Positions 33,852-41,259 of a stretch of 41,259 bases of DNA are shown here, one piece after another (within the stretch, counting starts at the first letter, position 1; each line of letters starts with the position of its first letter). The notes below the pieces were generated by a model. That model saw nothing but the letters and a program-made list of their open reading frames with translations. It had not been told where the DNA came from and made no database searches. Position numbers and translations under genes: made by a program. The DNA comes from Clostridia bacterium (GTDB taxonomy: Bacteria; Bacillota; Clostridia; Oscillospirales; UBA644), in the NCBI GenBank assembly GCA_017427285.1, contig JAFRTE010000024.1, positions 1-41,259 of the forward strand, in the 5' to 3' direction.

Positions 33852-33896
33852 AAAAAAACGTTTGACGGGCGTGTTAAACCGCGCATCCGACAAACG
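33852..33896 (-). promoter_or_regulatory. terminator-like hairpin (putative attenuator) in the carA leader
   Basis: On the minus strand CGTTTG-T-CGG (33887-33896) pairs with CCG-T-CAAACG (33859-33868), followed at once by seven T (complement of 33852-33858). A competing stem GGGCGT/ACGCCC (33894-33899 with 33867-33872) shares bases. It lies about 20 nt after the predicted transcription start and 110 nt before carA, so it may attenuate the operon. I found no clear PyrR-binding sequence. Two small hairpins (TTCCG/CGGAA and CGGT/ACCG) follow before the start codon. Confidence 0.6.
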
Positions 33897-33920
33897 CCCT
33901 TTCTGTTTTTCTGACTTAAT

Positions 33921-33949
33921 ATTATATATTAACCCCTTTGAAATGTCAA
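33921..33949 (-). promoter_or_regulatory. promoter of carA-carB-dapF
   Basis: On the minus strand perfect TTGACA (33944-33949), 17-nt spacer, perfect TATAAT (33921-33926). Predicted leader of about 170 nt to the carA ATG. Confidence 0.9.
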
Positions 33950-34170
33950 GATACCAAATACAAATTTTTTTTGACATAAAAATGATTTCTTTCCCGAAAT
34001 GATACATTTTTTATGCAAATGCTTTTCGGGACTTTTTCCGCGGCAGATACGTTATTGAAGAGATTACCTTTGAATTGCCGGATGGATCGCGATATTGATA
34101 CTGTATAATTATACTGAAAGAGTTTTTCGTATTTTATCGGCAAAAAATGTGATTTTATCCGATTTTCCGC
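33950..34170. other. AT-rich intergenic DNA between carA and pcrA promoters
   Basis: No gene seen. It holds a perfect 8-bp inverted repeat, TCCCGAAA (33992-33999) and TTTCGGGA (34024-34031), followed on the plus strand by CTTTTT, and a TTGACA at about 33971 without a matching -10. A short regulatory RNA is possible but unsupported. Confidence 0.4.
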
Positions 34171-34199
34171 TTGATTTTTCTTTAAAATTATAGTATAAT
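34171..34199 (+). promoter_or_regulatory. promoter of pcrA
   Basis: TTGATT (34171-34176), 17-nt spacer, TATAAT (34194-34199), giving a leader of about 65 nt to the pcrA ATG. Confidence 0.85.
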
Positions 34200-34271
34200 A
34201 AAAAGGGGAAAACGATATTTATTTACAATATCTTAAAAATCAGAGAGAGACATATTGCAGAGGGAGGAATA

Positions 34272-36605
34272 ATGGCTAAAAAATCTGAACTTTTATCTCT
34301 CAGGAGAGAAATACTCAACGATGAATTTTCATCTCTCAACCCGGCGCAGCGCGAGGCGGTCTTTTCAAACGACGGACCGCTGCTGATCCTTGCAGGCGCG
34401 GGAAGCGGAAAAACGACTACCGTAATAAGCAAGATCGGATATCTTATCAGATACGGTGATTCCTATAACTCGCAGGACATCGTTTTTGAGGAAGACGATC
34501 TTGAATTCCTGAAAAAATGTCTTGAAGACAGATCTCTTCGCAGCGGATCGGCTTATTCGAAACTTATGTCCGTATCGCCCGTCGATCCCTTCAATATTCT
34601 TGCCATAACGTTTACAAACAAAGCAGCCGGCGAGATGCGCGACCGTCTTGAGAAGAAGTACGGAATAAACGGAGACAAGCTATGGGCGCTTACTTTTCAC
34701 TCGCTTTGCGTCCGTATTCTGCGCCGTTTTTGCGACAGACTCGGGTATGACAGAAATTTCACCATCTATGACGACACCGACAGTCACCGTGTGCTTGAAG
34801 CGCTGATCAAAAAATACCGTCTTACCGAGAGATACAACGCAAGAGCCGCAGCAAGAGTTATTTCCACCGCTAAAAGCAGATACGTTTCGGCGGACGATTT
34901 CAGCGACGACGGCGATATCGAGAAAATATACAGAGATTATCAGGCGGAACTGAAAGCGGCAAACGCCTTTGATTTTGACGATCTTATCTTTATGACGGTC
35001 CGTCTGCTTTCGACCGACGAGGACGCAAGAAAAGCGGTCAACAACAGGTTCAAATACGTTCTTGTAGACGAATATCAGGATACAAACCCGCTTCAGGAAC
35101 GGCTCGTTTCCCTTCTTGCACCTCACGGCAACATTTGCGTTGTCGGAGACGATGACCAGAGCATTTACCGCTTTATGGGCGCGTCCGTTGAAAATATCCT
35201 GAGCTTTGAAAAGCATTTCAAAAACGCAAAAACAGTTCGTCTTGAACAGAATTACCGTTCTACCCAGACTATCCTCGACGCCGCAAACGCCGTTATCTCA
35301 AACAACGAAGACAGAAAAGGCAAAAAACTCTGGACAGACGCGGGATACGGCGATAAAATAACGGTCAGCCGTCTTCATTCGCAGTCCGAAGAGGGCAGCT
35401 ATATATGCCGGGCGATATCCGAACGCAAACAGAAGGAAGGGCTTGCAAACAACGATTTCTGTGTGCTTTACAGGACAAATGCGCAGTCAAACGCCATTGA
35501 ACACGCCATGCGCTTAAACGACATCCCCTACCGCGTATTCGGCGGACTTCCGTTTTTCAAGCGCAAAGAGGTCCAGGATATCCTTGCGTATATGAACGTT
35601 ATATGCAATCCTCATGACAGGACGAGACTTTTACGCATAATAAACGAACCGAAACGCGGCATCGGAGACACGACGATAGAAAAAATAAACGCGATTTGCG
35701 AAAAAACGGGAAAAAGCTTTTTCGAAATAACCGCAAATGCTTTTTTGTATCCCGAGCTTCAGCGCTCTGCGGAAAAACTCGTCGATTTTGCCGCGCTTAT
35801 CTCATCGCTTGCTGAAAAAGCTAAGGAAATGATGCCCTCAACGCTTTTTACGGAGATATTAAACGACGTTCACTATGAGCAGGAGCTGAGAAAGCAGTAC
35901 GAGCTGAACGAAGCTATAGCAAGAACGGAAAACATCAGAGAGCTTCAAAACAGTATTGCCGAATATGAAGAAACGGAAGAAAATCCCACGCTTTTAGGTT
36001 ATCTTGAACAGACTGCGCTTGTTAATGCGGTTGACGCGCTTGACGAAAACGAGCCTGCCGTTACGCTGATGACGATGCACTGCGCAAAAGGGCTTGAATT
36101 CAACACCGTTTTCATCACAGGATTTGAAGAAGGGCTCTTCCCGTCGTCGATATCTCTGCTTGAACAGGGCGGCGTTGAAGAGGAAAGACGGCTTTGCTAC
36201 GTTGCGATAACCCGCGCGAAGAAAAAGCTGTTTATTACGAGCGTTGATTCAAGGATGATATACGGCTCGGCACGCCCGGCTATCCCATCGCGTTTTCTGG
36301 GCGAAATCCCATCAGAGCTTATTTCGGAGACCGAAAGCGAGCACATGGAAAGACCGCTTCCTCGCCGCACAAAACCGCTTGCGGAAAGACAGCTTTTAAC
36401 TAATTCCGTTACCGTTATGCCGACGGCAAAAACAACGTCAAAAAGATACCGCGTCGGACAGCGCGTGCGCCACAGGGTTTTCGGCGACGGGGTCATAACC
36501 GCGGTTACGGAAATGTCTTCCGACAGCATGCTCGAAGTTGAATTCGAGACCGTCGGAAAGAAAAAGCTGATGGCAAATTACGCAAACCTCAAAGAAATAC
36601 TGTAA
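34272..36605 (+). CDS. pcrA: PcrA/UvrD-type superfamily 1A DNA helicase
   Basis: ATP-driven 3'-5' helicase for repair and plasmid or rolling-circle replication. The 777-residue protein shows Q-motif N-P-A-Q-R-E-A-V (23-30), Walker A A-G-A-G-S-G-K-T (41-48), motif Ia T-F-T-N-K-A-A (113-119), motif II D-E-Y-Q-D-T, motif III D-D-D-Q-S-I-Y-R-F, motif IV Q-N-Y-R-S-T, motif V H-C-A-K-G-L-E-F and motif VI V-A-I-T-R-A-K. The C terminus (last 60) has the Tudor-like RNA-polymerase-binding region of PcrA. An extra acidic insert of about 45 residues (60-107) separates motif I from Ia. GGGAGG lies 4 nt before the ATG. Confidence 0.96.
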   Translation: MAKKSELLSLRREILNDEFSSLNPAQREAVFSNDGPLLILAGAGSGKTTTVISKIGYLIRYGDSYNSQDIVFEEDDLEFLKKCLEDRSLRSGSAYSKLMSVSPVDPFNILAITFTNKAAGEMRDRLEKKYGINGDKLWALTFHSLCVRILRRFCDRLGYDRNFTIYDDTDSHRVLEALIKKYRLTERYNARAAARVISTAKSRYVSADDFSDDGDIEKIYRDYQAELKAANAFDFDDLIFMTVRLLSTDEDARKAVNNRFKYVLVDEYQDTNPLQERLVSLLAPHGNICVVGDDDQSIYRFMGASVENILSFEKHFKNAKTVRLEQNYRSTQTILDAANAVISNNEDRKGKKLWTDAGYGDKITVSRLHSQSEEGSYICRAISERKQKEGLANNDFCVLYRTNAQSNAIEHAMRLNDIPYRVFGGLPFFKRKEVQDILAYMNVICNPHDRTRLLRIINEPKRGIGDTTIEKINAICEKTGKSFFEITANAFLYPELQRSAEKLVDFAALISSLAEKAKEMMPSTLFTEILNDVHYEQELRKQYELNEAIARTENIRELQNSIAEYEETEENPTLLGYLEQTALVNAVDALDENEPAVTLMTMHCAKGLEFNTVFITGFEEGLFPSSISLLEQGGVEEERRLCYVAITRAKKKLFITSVDSRMIYGSARPAIPSRFLGEIPSELISETESEHMERPLPRRTKPLAERQLLTNSVTVMPTAKTTSKRYRVGQRVRHRVFGDGVITAVTEMSSDSMLEVEFETVGKKKLMANYANLKEIL

Positions 36606-36684
36606 AAAGTTAAATAATGAATGCCGAAATCCGGTATATGCGATTTCTCTTCTAAAACTGTAATGATCGGGAGGGGAAAACAAA

Positions 36685-37112
36685 ATAGTTCAAAAGAGTT
36701 TTAACCGTATTTACGCCGGTGTCTCTTCTTGTTGCATTTATGATTATTTTGTTACATACGGTGCAAGAGAAATCTCCGAAACAGTTTCCTGCCGGACGCA
36801 TACGGCCGGCTTGACGATCTCCACATCCCTCAAACAGATCATCTTGAAAGCTACGCCATCGGCTCCGCATACGAATTTCTGACGGAATACGACGAAGACG
36901 GAAAAGAAACGGCGCTGCATAAAATAATGCTGGAAATCGTTGATGATCCGTCTGAAAAGATAACCGATACGGTAGTTGAATCATACGGAGAGTATGTCCC
37001 TAAAAGCGATCCGTCCACATACGGCGCGTACATCCTGATTTTTTCAGCGTCTGCGGTTTTAATCATTGCGCTTTTATTGATTTTGTCAGGAAAAAGCAAA
37101 AAGAAACAATAA
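36685..37112 (+). pseudogene. damaged gene for a small membrane protein
   Basis: GGGAGGGG (36669-36676) is followed 8 nt later by ATAG instead of ATG. If the A at 36687 is left out, an ATG opens a frame encoding F-K-R-V-L-T-V-F-T-P-V-S and a hydrophobic anchor. That frame stops at 36812, but a plausible continuation runs one frame over from about 36785 to 37112: a soluble segment with E-F-L-T-E-Y-D-E-D-G, then a C-terminal helix and K-S-K-K-K-Q. The intact protein would be about 140 residues with helices at both ends. I do not recognise the family. Two separate indels suggest real decay, though assembly errors are possible. Confidence 0.6.
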
Positions 37113-37120
37113 TCATAAAA

Positions 37121-37159
37121 AAAAACGGTGCAGTCTCTTTTTGGGACTGCACCGTTTTT
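37121..37159. terminator. strong bidirectional intrinsic terminator
   Basis: A perfect 15-bp stem (37121-37135 with 37145-37159, 9-nt loop), A-run on one side and T-run on the other. It separates the broken membrane gene (plus) from the glycoside hydrolase gene (minus). Confidence 0.95.
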
Positions 37160-37221
37160 AATATACGGGGATCGGCAGATACAGACTTTCCGTTTTAATC
37201 CGGCCCGATCGGCAAATATCG

Positions 37222-40200
37222 CTATCTGTAAACCCTTATCTTTACGGGACCGATAAGGCCCGACGCTGCGTCCTGCGGATAATTGGAGTAAGGCGACGGA
37301 CTTGTGCAGTAGTGGTTGCAAAGAGTGTTTGCAACTTCGATACAAAGCGTGTTTTCGCCGTTTTTGATATATTCTGTTATGTCAAATTCAAACGGAGGCA
37401 CGCAAGATACGGCTGCCGTTTTGCCGTTAAGCGTAACTTTGCACGAACACGCAACGCTGCCGAGAGAAAGAAAATATCTTCTTCCGTCCTCTTTTTTGAT
37501 ATTGACCTTCTTTTCGTATAAAAACATTCCCGAATAGCTTTCAAGTCCGCCTGTTTGCGAAACGTCGCCGAGATTTACAAGCCCTTTGCCGCAGATCTCT
37601 CTCATCGGTTCGGGGAATATCGCGCCGCCGCAGTAACCGGTAAACGGTTTTATATCCAATTCAAGAGCGCCCGACGATTTTTTCACGTCGCCCGCGGTGA
37701 TAAGATATACGTTTGCGCCGTCTCTTTCGCCTGTTTTTTCAAAAATCGCTCCGCCGGCGTTTATTTTTGCAAACTCAATCTCGCCGAATATAACCGCTTC
37801 GATCTTTTCAACGCCCGGCGCTATGCCCGCTTTAACGGAAACCTCGCTTTCAAAGCCGTCTTTTGAAAATCTTATTAAGGACATATCCGCAAACCATCTG
37901 TTTGTAAGCGGCAAAGACGGATGCGAGCTTTGTTTATTTCTGTCCTTTATTACGATATATCCTCTGCGTTCCCTGTTTTCGCCGTTATCGTACTCTACGG
38001 AAAGACGGTGCGACCCTTTTTTGATTTTTATATCCGAAAAATCGCGTATAATATCTCTGTCTATCATCGTTACTTTCGGAATAATGCCGTCAGCAAGGAT
38101 TTCCGCGTCGGTATCTTTGTCAACGTAAAATTCCGCCGCAAAAACCGCTTTTTCGTTTTGCTGCAATAAAACGTTCCAGTCGTAAACCTCTTTTTTCAGA
38201 CCGTGATATCCCTGCTCGTGCGGCTGCCCAGTCACGATGCCGTATCTGTCGTTTATTGTAATCTCTTCCGTTTTTCCGTCCGGCGCAGTCTTTTGCCAGA
38301 TAGCGTATGTTGAAACAGTCTGTTTTTTGCCGTTAACGGTGGGAAATCTTATTTCCGCGCCGATATAATCTTCGTATACGGGAAGTCTGAAGTCGCCCCA
38401 GCGGTTGAAGAGCGTGGGCTTTAAAGAAAACTCCCATTCGCCCTCGATCTCCGTTTCGCTTGCGGGATTTTCGAATTTTACGTATTGTTTGTCTGCCGTG
38501 TCGCCGCTTCTGTTAAAAACTATGAGATTGTCGCCTTCCGAAGGGATACAGACAAGCGTTTTGCCGCCCCGTTTTTCGCTTTCGAGAAGCAAGCGCTCTT
38601 TACCGTCCGCAAACCACGCCTCGACCGTGCCGTCGCAGTCAAAAAGACATTCCGCGCCCTTTTTCGCGTTTCTGACAAAATAAACGTCCGTGTCGCCGTC
38701 GTGTCTGTGCAAAACGTTGGCGCGCGAACCGTCCGAAACGGCAAAATCGCGCGAAATATTTTCGTTTACGATACGTATAAGTCCGTCGTTGTCTTCGGCG
38801 CGTAAAGACGGGATATCATTTAAAAGACTGTCGTTTATAACGTCGGTATATTCGGGCGATCTTCCCAGAATTATGAGTTTTCCGCCCGCCCTGTGAAATT
38901 CCGCGAGCTTTTCAAGCATTGAATGACGGACGCAGTCTACGGATGCGAGGATAACGCATTTATACTTTTCGCCCGCAACGCAGAGCTTCGAGTCTTTTAT
39001 TTCCGCCTTAAGAACGGACTGAAAATCGATAAAATCAAAGTCTATCCCGTTTTCAAAAAGCGCTTTTGCGGCGGAAAATGCGGCATTGACGGATGTTTCG
39101 GGGTCAAGAGCCGCGTCGCACGAGCTTACGGGGTAGAAAATCGCGGCGTCGCATACGTGCTTGCCCCTTGTAAGCAGATACGAAAGCCGTTCGTAATATC
39201 CGTAAAAGCTCTTTGAATGCTCCCAGTAAGGCATTCTGAAATGAAAATCGGGGGGCGCCCATTCCCAGAAACCGCCGTAAGTGCTGTAATAAAGTCCGTG
39301 CATGCAAAGAAGGTTCATGCCGTATATGAAATTGTCGCTCGTCGGCGCCTGAAGACTTGCGAGCGAAGTCCCCCAGCCCGAGCTGTGATACCCCTCGAGC
39401 CACGTGCGTTCGTGGCCGTAAAGATGCGCGATCGAGCTTGAGACCTTGTCCTTTATAAGATTTGCCGAACGCAGGGGAGTATCGTTTCCCGGCGCGGTAA
39501 ACCATCGGGTCGTGCGGAAATAATCGCCGTATTCTCCGGGCGAATACCCTCTCGAGCACTGATCGCAGCCGTATATCAGTCCGCGCGAAGCATGGAAATC
39601 GTATACGGGTTTAAAATAGCCCTCTTCTGTCATCGCCGCTTTTACGTCGCAGTAATCAAGGCGAGTTTTAACGCATTCGGGCGTGTTTTCAAAAAGCTCG
39701 AAAAGCCGCGGGGCAATATCGTAGCCCTTTTCTTTCATTATCCTTTCGCGGAGCGGTTCTGACCATATGCGCGAAACGTTGCAGCCGGGGATAAACTCGT
39801 CCTGAAAACAGTAATTGAGCGCGTCGCGGACGTCTTCGTCAAGATGTTGCTCAAAATACTCAAAAAACACCTTTGCAAGAAGTTTTCCCGCCTCGGGGTC
39901 GAGCACGTTTACAGAGCGCGGGTTTACTTTTTTGTAAATCACGCAGACTTTGCAGTCGTCTTTCGCGGTAAAAGACTCCGTTACGCTTTCCCATCTGCCT
40001 TTTTTATAAACCGCCGCCGCGGAAATAAATCCGTCGGGCTTTTCAAAGACGTAATCATCGCCCTTTTTCACTTCGGCGCCGTCGCAGAAAAGCTCTTCGG
40101 CGCAAAGCTTTGCTTCCAGCGCAACTTTGTCTATAAAATATCCGTTGCCTATCCAGCCGATCGTATAGTCGCTTATACCGACGCCCATTCCGAGAGATTT

Positions 40201-40476
40201 TGCCTTGCGGAACACTTTGTTTACGATTTTCCACCATTCGTCCGTAAAAGCTTCGGGATCGCAGTCGTATGTTTTGCCGAAGCCGCCGCCCGCCTTGTCG
40301 GGTCTGTGCGCGGGACAGTGATGCGCAAAATTTATCTGAACGCCCGATACTCCGTTTTCCGCAAGCTTTTCAAGCTGCCACGCTATTCTGTTTTCGTCGA
40401 GTCTGTCGCCGTTCCACCAGTAAAACGGAACGTTGCCGTATCCCTTCGGGGGATTGAGAAACCGACTGTAATTCAT
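37222..40476 (-). CDS. GH106-like glycoside hydrolase (putative alpha-L-rhamnosidase)
   Basis: The 1084-residue protein lacks a signal peptide, so it should act inside the cell on imported sugars. The N terminus, F-L-N-P-P...P-F-Y-W-W-N-G-D-R-L, then Q-L-E-K-L-A-E-N-G-V-S-G-V-Q-I-N, resembles the barrel start of GH106. A Rossmann/amidotransferase-like domain follows (about 430-560, with V-I-L-A-S-V-D and G-K-L-I-I-L-G), and a C-terminal galactose-binding-type sandwich with V-T-L-N-G-K and P-F-E-F-D-I-T-E-Y near 1020-1045. I cannot name the catalytic residues with certainty. AGGGAGA precedes the ATG. It starts 37 nt after the CYTH gene, probably in one operon. Rhamnosidase specificity is inference from family likeness. 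Confidence 0.72.
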   Translation of the reverse strand: MNYSRFLNPPKGYGNVPFYWWNGDRLDENRIAWQLEKLAENGVSGVQINFAHHCPAHRPDKAGGGFGKTYDCDPEAFTDEWWKIVNKVFRKAKSLGMGVGISDYTIGWIGNGYFIDKVALEAKLCAEELFCDGAEVKKGDDYVFEKPDGFISAAAVYKKGRWESVTESFTAKDDCKVCVIYKKVNPRSVNVLDPEAGKLLAKVFFEYFEQHLDEDVRDALNYCFQDEFIPGCNVSRIWSEPLRERIMKEKGYDIAPRLFELFENTPECVKTRLDYCDVKAAMTEEGYFKPVYDFHASRGLIYGCDQCSRGYSPGEYGDYFRTTRWFTAPGNDTPLRSANLIKDKVSSSIAHLYGHERTWLEGYHSSGWGTSLASLQAPTSDNFIYGMNLLCMHGLYYSTYGGFWEWAPPDFHFRMPYWEHSKSFYGYYERLSYLLTRGKHVCDAAIFYPVSSCDAALDPETSVNAAFSAAKALFENGIDFDFIDFQSVLKAEIKDSKLCVAGEKYKCVILASVDCVRHSMLEKLAEFHRAGGKLIILGRSPEYTDVINDSLLNDIPSLRAEDNDGLIRIVNENISRDFAVSDGSRANVLHRHDGDTDVYFVRNAKKGAECLFDCDGTVEAWFADGKERLLLESEKRGGKTLVCIPSEGDNLIVFNRSGDTADKQYVKFENPASETEIEGEWEFSLKPTLFNRWGDFRLPVYEDYIGAEIRFPTVNGKKQTVSTYAIWQKTAPDGKTEEITINDRYGIVTGQPHEQGYHGLKKEVYDWNVLLQQNEKAVFAAEFYVDKDTDAEILADGIIPKVTMIDRDIIRDFSDIKIKKGSHRLSVEYDNGENRERRGYIVIKDRNKQSSHPSLPLTNRWFADMSLIRFSKDGFESEVSVKAGIAPGVEKIEAVIFGEIEFAKINAGGAIFEKTGERDGANVYLITAGDVKKSSGALELDIKPFTGYCGGAIFPEPMREICGKGLVNLGDVSQTGGLESYSGMFLYEKKVNIKKEDGRRYFLSLGSVACSCKVTLNGKTAAVSCVPPFEFDITEYIKNGENTLCIEVANTLCNHYCTSPSPYSNYPQDAASGLIGPVKIRVYR

Positions 40477-40513
40477 CTTATTCTCCCTTTATACCGATTT
40501 ATCGTAAAACCTT

Positions 40514-40981
40514 TTATAATCTTGTCCTCTGCCAATAGTTATTCATTTTATACGAATTGTCGTATGTTACTTCTTTTTTGAGAAATTCGGGCGGAACGAA
40601 TTCTTCCGCCTCCTTTACGGACCTGAATTCAACTTCCGCATACATAAACTCGTTTTCCGTCCCTCCGTCCACGAGCGAACATTCAAGAATATGTCCGTCC
40701 GGCAGAAAATAGCATCTTTTATGCTTTGTTATCGGAGTTTTACCCGCAATTTTCACAAGCCCGTAAAACTGCTTTTTTGTTATTGCCGTTTCTATTTCCT
40801 CTCTGCAAAGCTCGCCCGGACCTTTTACGGTAAGCTTGTAAGTTTCCTTGCCTCCTGCCGCTTTGCTTCTTGCGCGGACCGTAGGGGTTACGGAAAGATA
40901 AATCTGCAGCATATCGCATTCGGATTTAAGCGAAAGCCCTTCCGGGAACCCGTCTATTAAAAATTTTCGTTCGATTTCCAT
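40514..40981 (-). CDS. CYTH-domain protein (triphosphate tunnel metalloenzyme family)
   Basis: The 155-residue protein begins M-E-I-E-R-K-F-L, the E-x-E-x-K signature that binds metal and triphosphate, and continues with alternating charged strands (V-R-A-R-S, Y-K-L-T-V-K-G, E-I-E-T-A-I, E-V-E-F) that form the tunnel. Bacterial members are inorganic triphosphatases or have unknown substrates. An ATG 9 nt upstream directly touches GGAG (40991-40994), so the ATG at 40981, 9 nt from it, is the start. First gene before the glycoside hydrolase, behind the operator-bearing promoter. Confidence 0.9.
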   Translation of the reverse strand: MEIERKFLIDGFPEGLSLKSECDMLQIYLSVTPTVRARSKAAGGKETYKLTVKGPGELCREEIETAITKKQFYGLVKIAGKTPITKHKRCYFLPDGHILECSLVDGGTENEFMYAEVEFRSVKEAEEFVPPEFLKKEVTYDNSYKMNNYWQRTRL

Positions 40982-41037
40982 AATAATCATCTCCGTAAAA
41001 TGCAGTCTTATATTTTTATCGGCAAACGGCTATAAAC

Positions 41038-41066
41038 AGTATACCCCAAACTTGCGTATTTTGCAA
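41038..41066 (-). promoter_or_regulatory. promoter of the CYTH / glycoside hydrolase operon
   Basis: On the minus strand TTGCAA (41061-41066), 17-nt spacer, TATACT (41038-41043). One palindrome of the array at 41042-41124 overlaps the -10 and spacer; two lie upstream of the -35. Confidence 0.75.
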
Positions 41067-41124
41067 TAGATAAATACGCAAAAATTGCGTAAAAATATTT
41101 AAATTGATACGCAGAAATTGCGTA
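41042..41124. repeat. three 17-bp palindromes at exact 33-bp spacing (operator array)
   Basis: Two copies read TACGCAA-AAA-TTGCGTA (41075-41091) and TACGCAG-AAA-TTGCGTA (41108-41124). A third, degenerate on one side, reads TACCCCA-AAC-TTGCGTA (41042-41058). Their starts are exactly 33 bp apart, about three helical turns, placing all on one face of the DNA. The set covers the promoter of the CYTH gene, which points to binding of a dimeric regulator. No regulator gene is in view. Confidence 0.8.
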
Positions 41125-41259
41125 ATGAAATTGATGAAGGTTTTTATTGGGAAGATCTTGTTATATTTCCATCAAAATAGATAAAATACAGTCTCAGTTC
41201 TTTTTAATTCACATTTTTGCCATACTTTTGCAAAAAAAAAAAAAAAAAAAATATTGATA
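41125..41259. other. AT-rich end of window with a 20-nt poly-A run
   Basis: No convincing gene or terminator hairpin. A run of 20 A occupies 41232-41251, just 8 nt from the end; such runs often mark assembly breaks. An ATG-initiated frame at 41125 has only 19 codons and no ribosome binding site. Confidence 0.6.

Noticed and set aside
33741..34007. 89-residue N-terminal extension of CarA
   Set aside because: The extension runs through the promoter, leader hairpin and ribosome binding site; the ATG at 33740 gives normal CarA length.
33946..34143. 65-codon minus-strand ORF between carA and pcrA
   Set aside because: It overlaps the carA -35 box, lacks a ribosome binding site, and has no recognisable sequence.
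41042..41124. CRISPR array
   Set aside because: Repeat units are only 17 bp with 16-bp gaps, there are just three, they are palindromic and overlap a promoter; no cas genes.

Overview
The window looks like chromosomal DNA of an anaerobic, low-to-mid-GC member of the Bacillota, class Clostridia, probably an uncultured gut-type lineage. The signs are strong GGAGG ribosome binding sites, TTGACA/TATAAT promoters, clostridial-type gene clusters (scpA-scpB-DUF2953-ytfJ, pheS-pheT, ireB), and an NAD(P)-linked [FeFe]-hydrogenase operon of the Hnd/HydABC type. The genus cannot be fixed from the sequence alone.

Layout. 1-233: minus-strand tRNA cluster (one partial, Asp-GTC, Val-TAC) behind a strong promoter. 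490-2635: SpoU rRNA/tRNA methyltransferase and an orphan sugar-binding-type lipoprotein. 2711-5614 (minus): an alpha/beta-hydrolase fused to a GNAT acetyltransferase, followed by a GyrI-like protein. 5841-6086 (minus): secG. 6340-11387: operon of two tandem site-2-protease-family membrane proteins (the first lacks all zinc ligands), scpA, scpB, a DUF2953 protein, ytfJ and metY. 11452-12870 (minus): a second orphan solute-binding lipoprotein. 13080-15553 (minus): an AT-richer FtsX/MacB-type permease gene broken by a one-base frameshift in a homopolymer. 15714-20693 (minus): hydrogenase operon hndA - HATPase - hndB - hndC - hndD. 21088-28548: pheS, pheT, ireB, a DUF6106-like membrane protein, nnrD, alr, bioY, a 43-codon small ORF and an S26-type peptidase gene broken in an A7 run. 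28632-33740 (minus): carA and a carB-dapF gene fusion behind a leader with a terminator-like hairpin. 34272-36605: pcrA helicase. 36685-37112: a damaged gene for a small two-helix membrane protein. 37222-40981 (minus): a CYTH-domain protein and a GH106-like glycoside hydrolase, probably one operon, behind a promoter with three phased 17-bp palindromes. The last bases end close to a 20-nt poly-A run.

The most unusual locus is carA/carB-dapF. CarB is fused in frame to a full-length diaminopimelate epimerase. CarA has lost the glutaminase nucleophile (Cys to Gly at residue 246), and the fused epimerase domain has Phe where the first catalytic Cys is expected. On family knowledge, this predicts an ammonia-using carbamoyl-phosphate synthase tied to an altered DapF-fold domain. 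Second tier: the pseudo-protease/protease S2P pair, the hydrolase-GNAT fusion, and the phased operator array. Three other loci carry one-base frameshifts, two of them in 7-nt homopolymers, so local assembly indels must be excluded before they are called pseudogenes.
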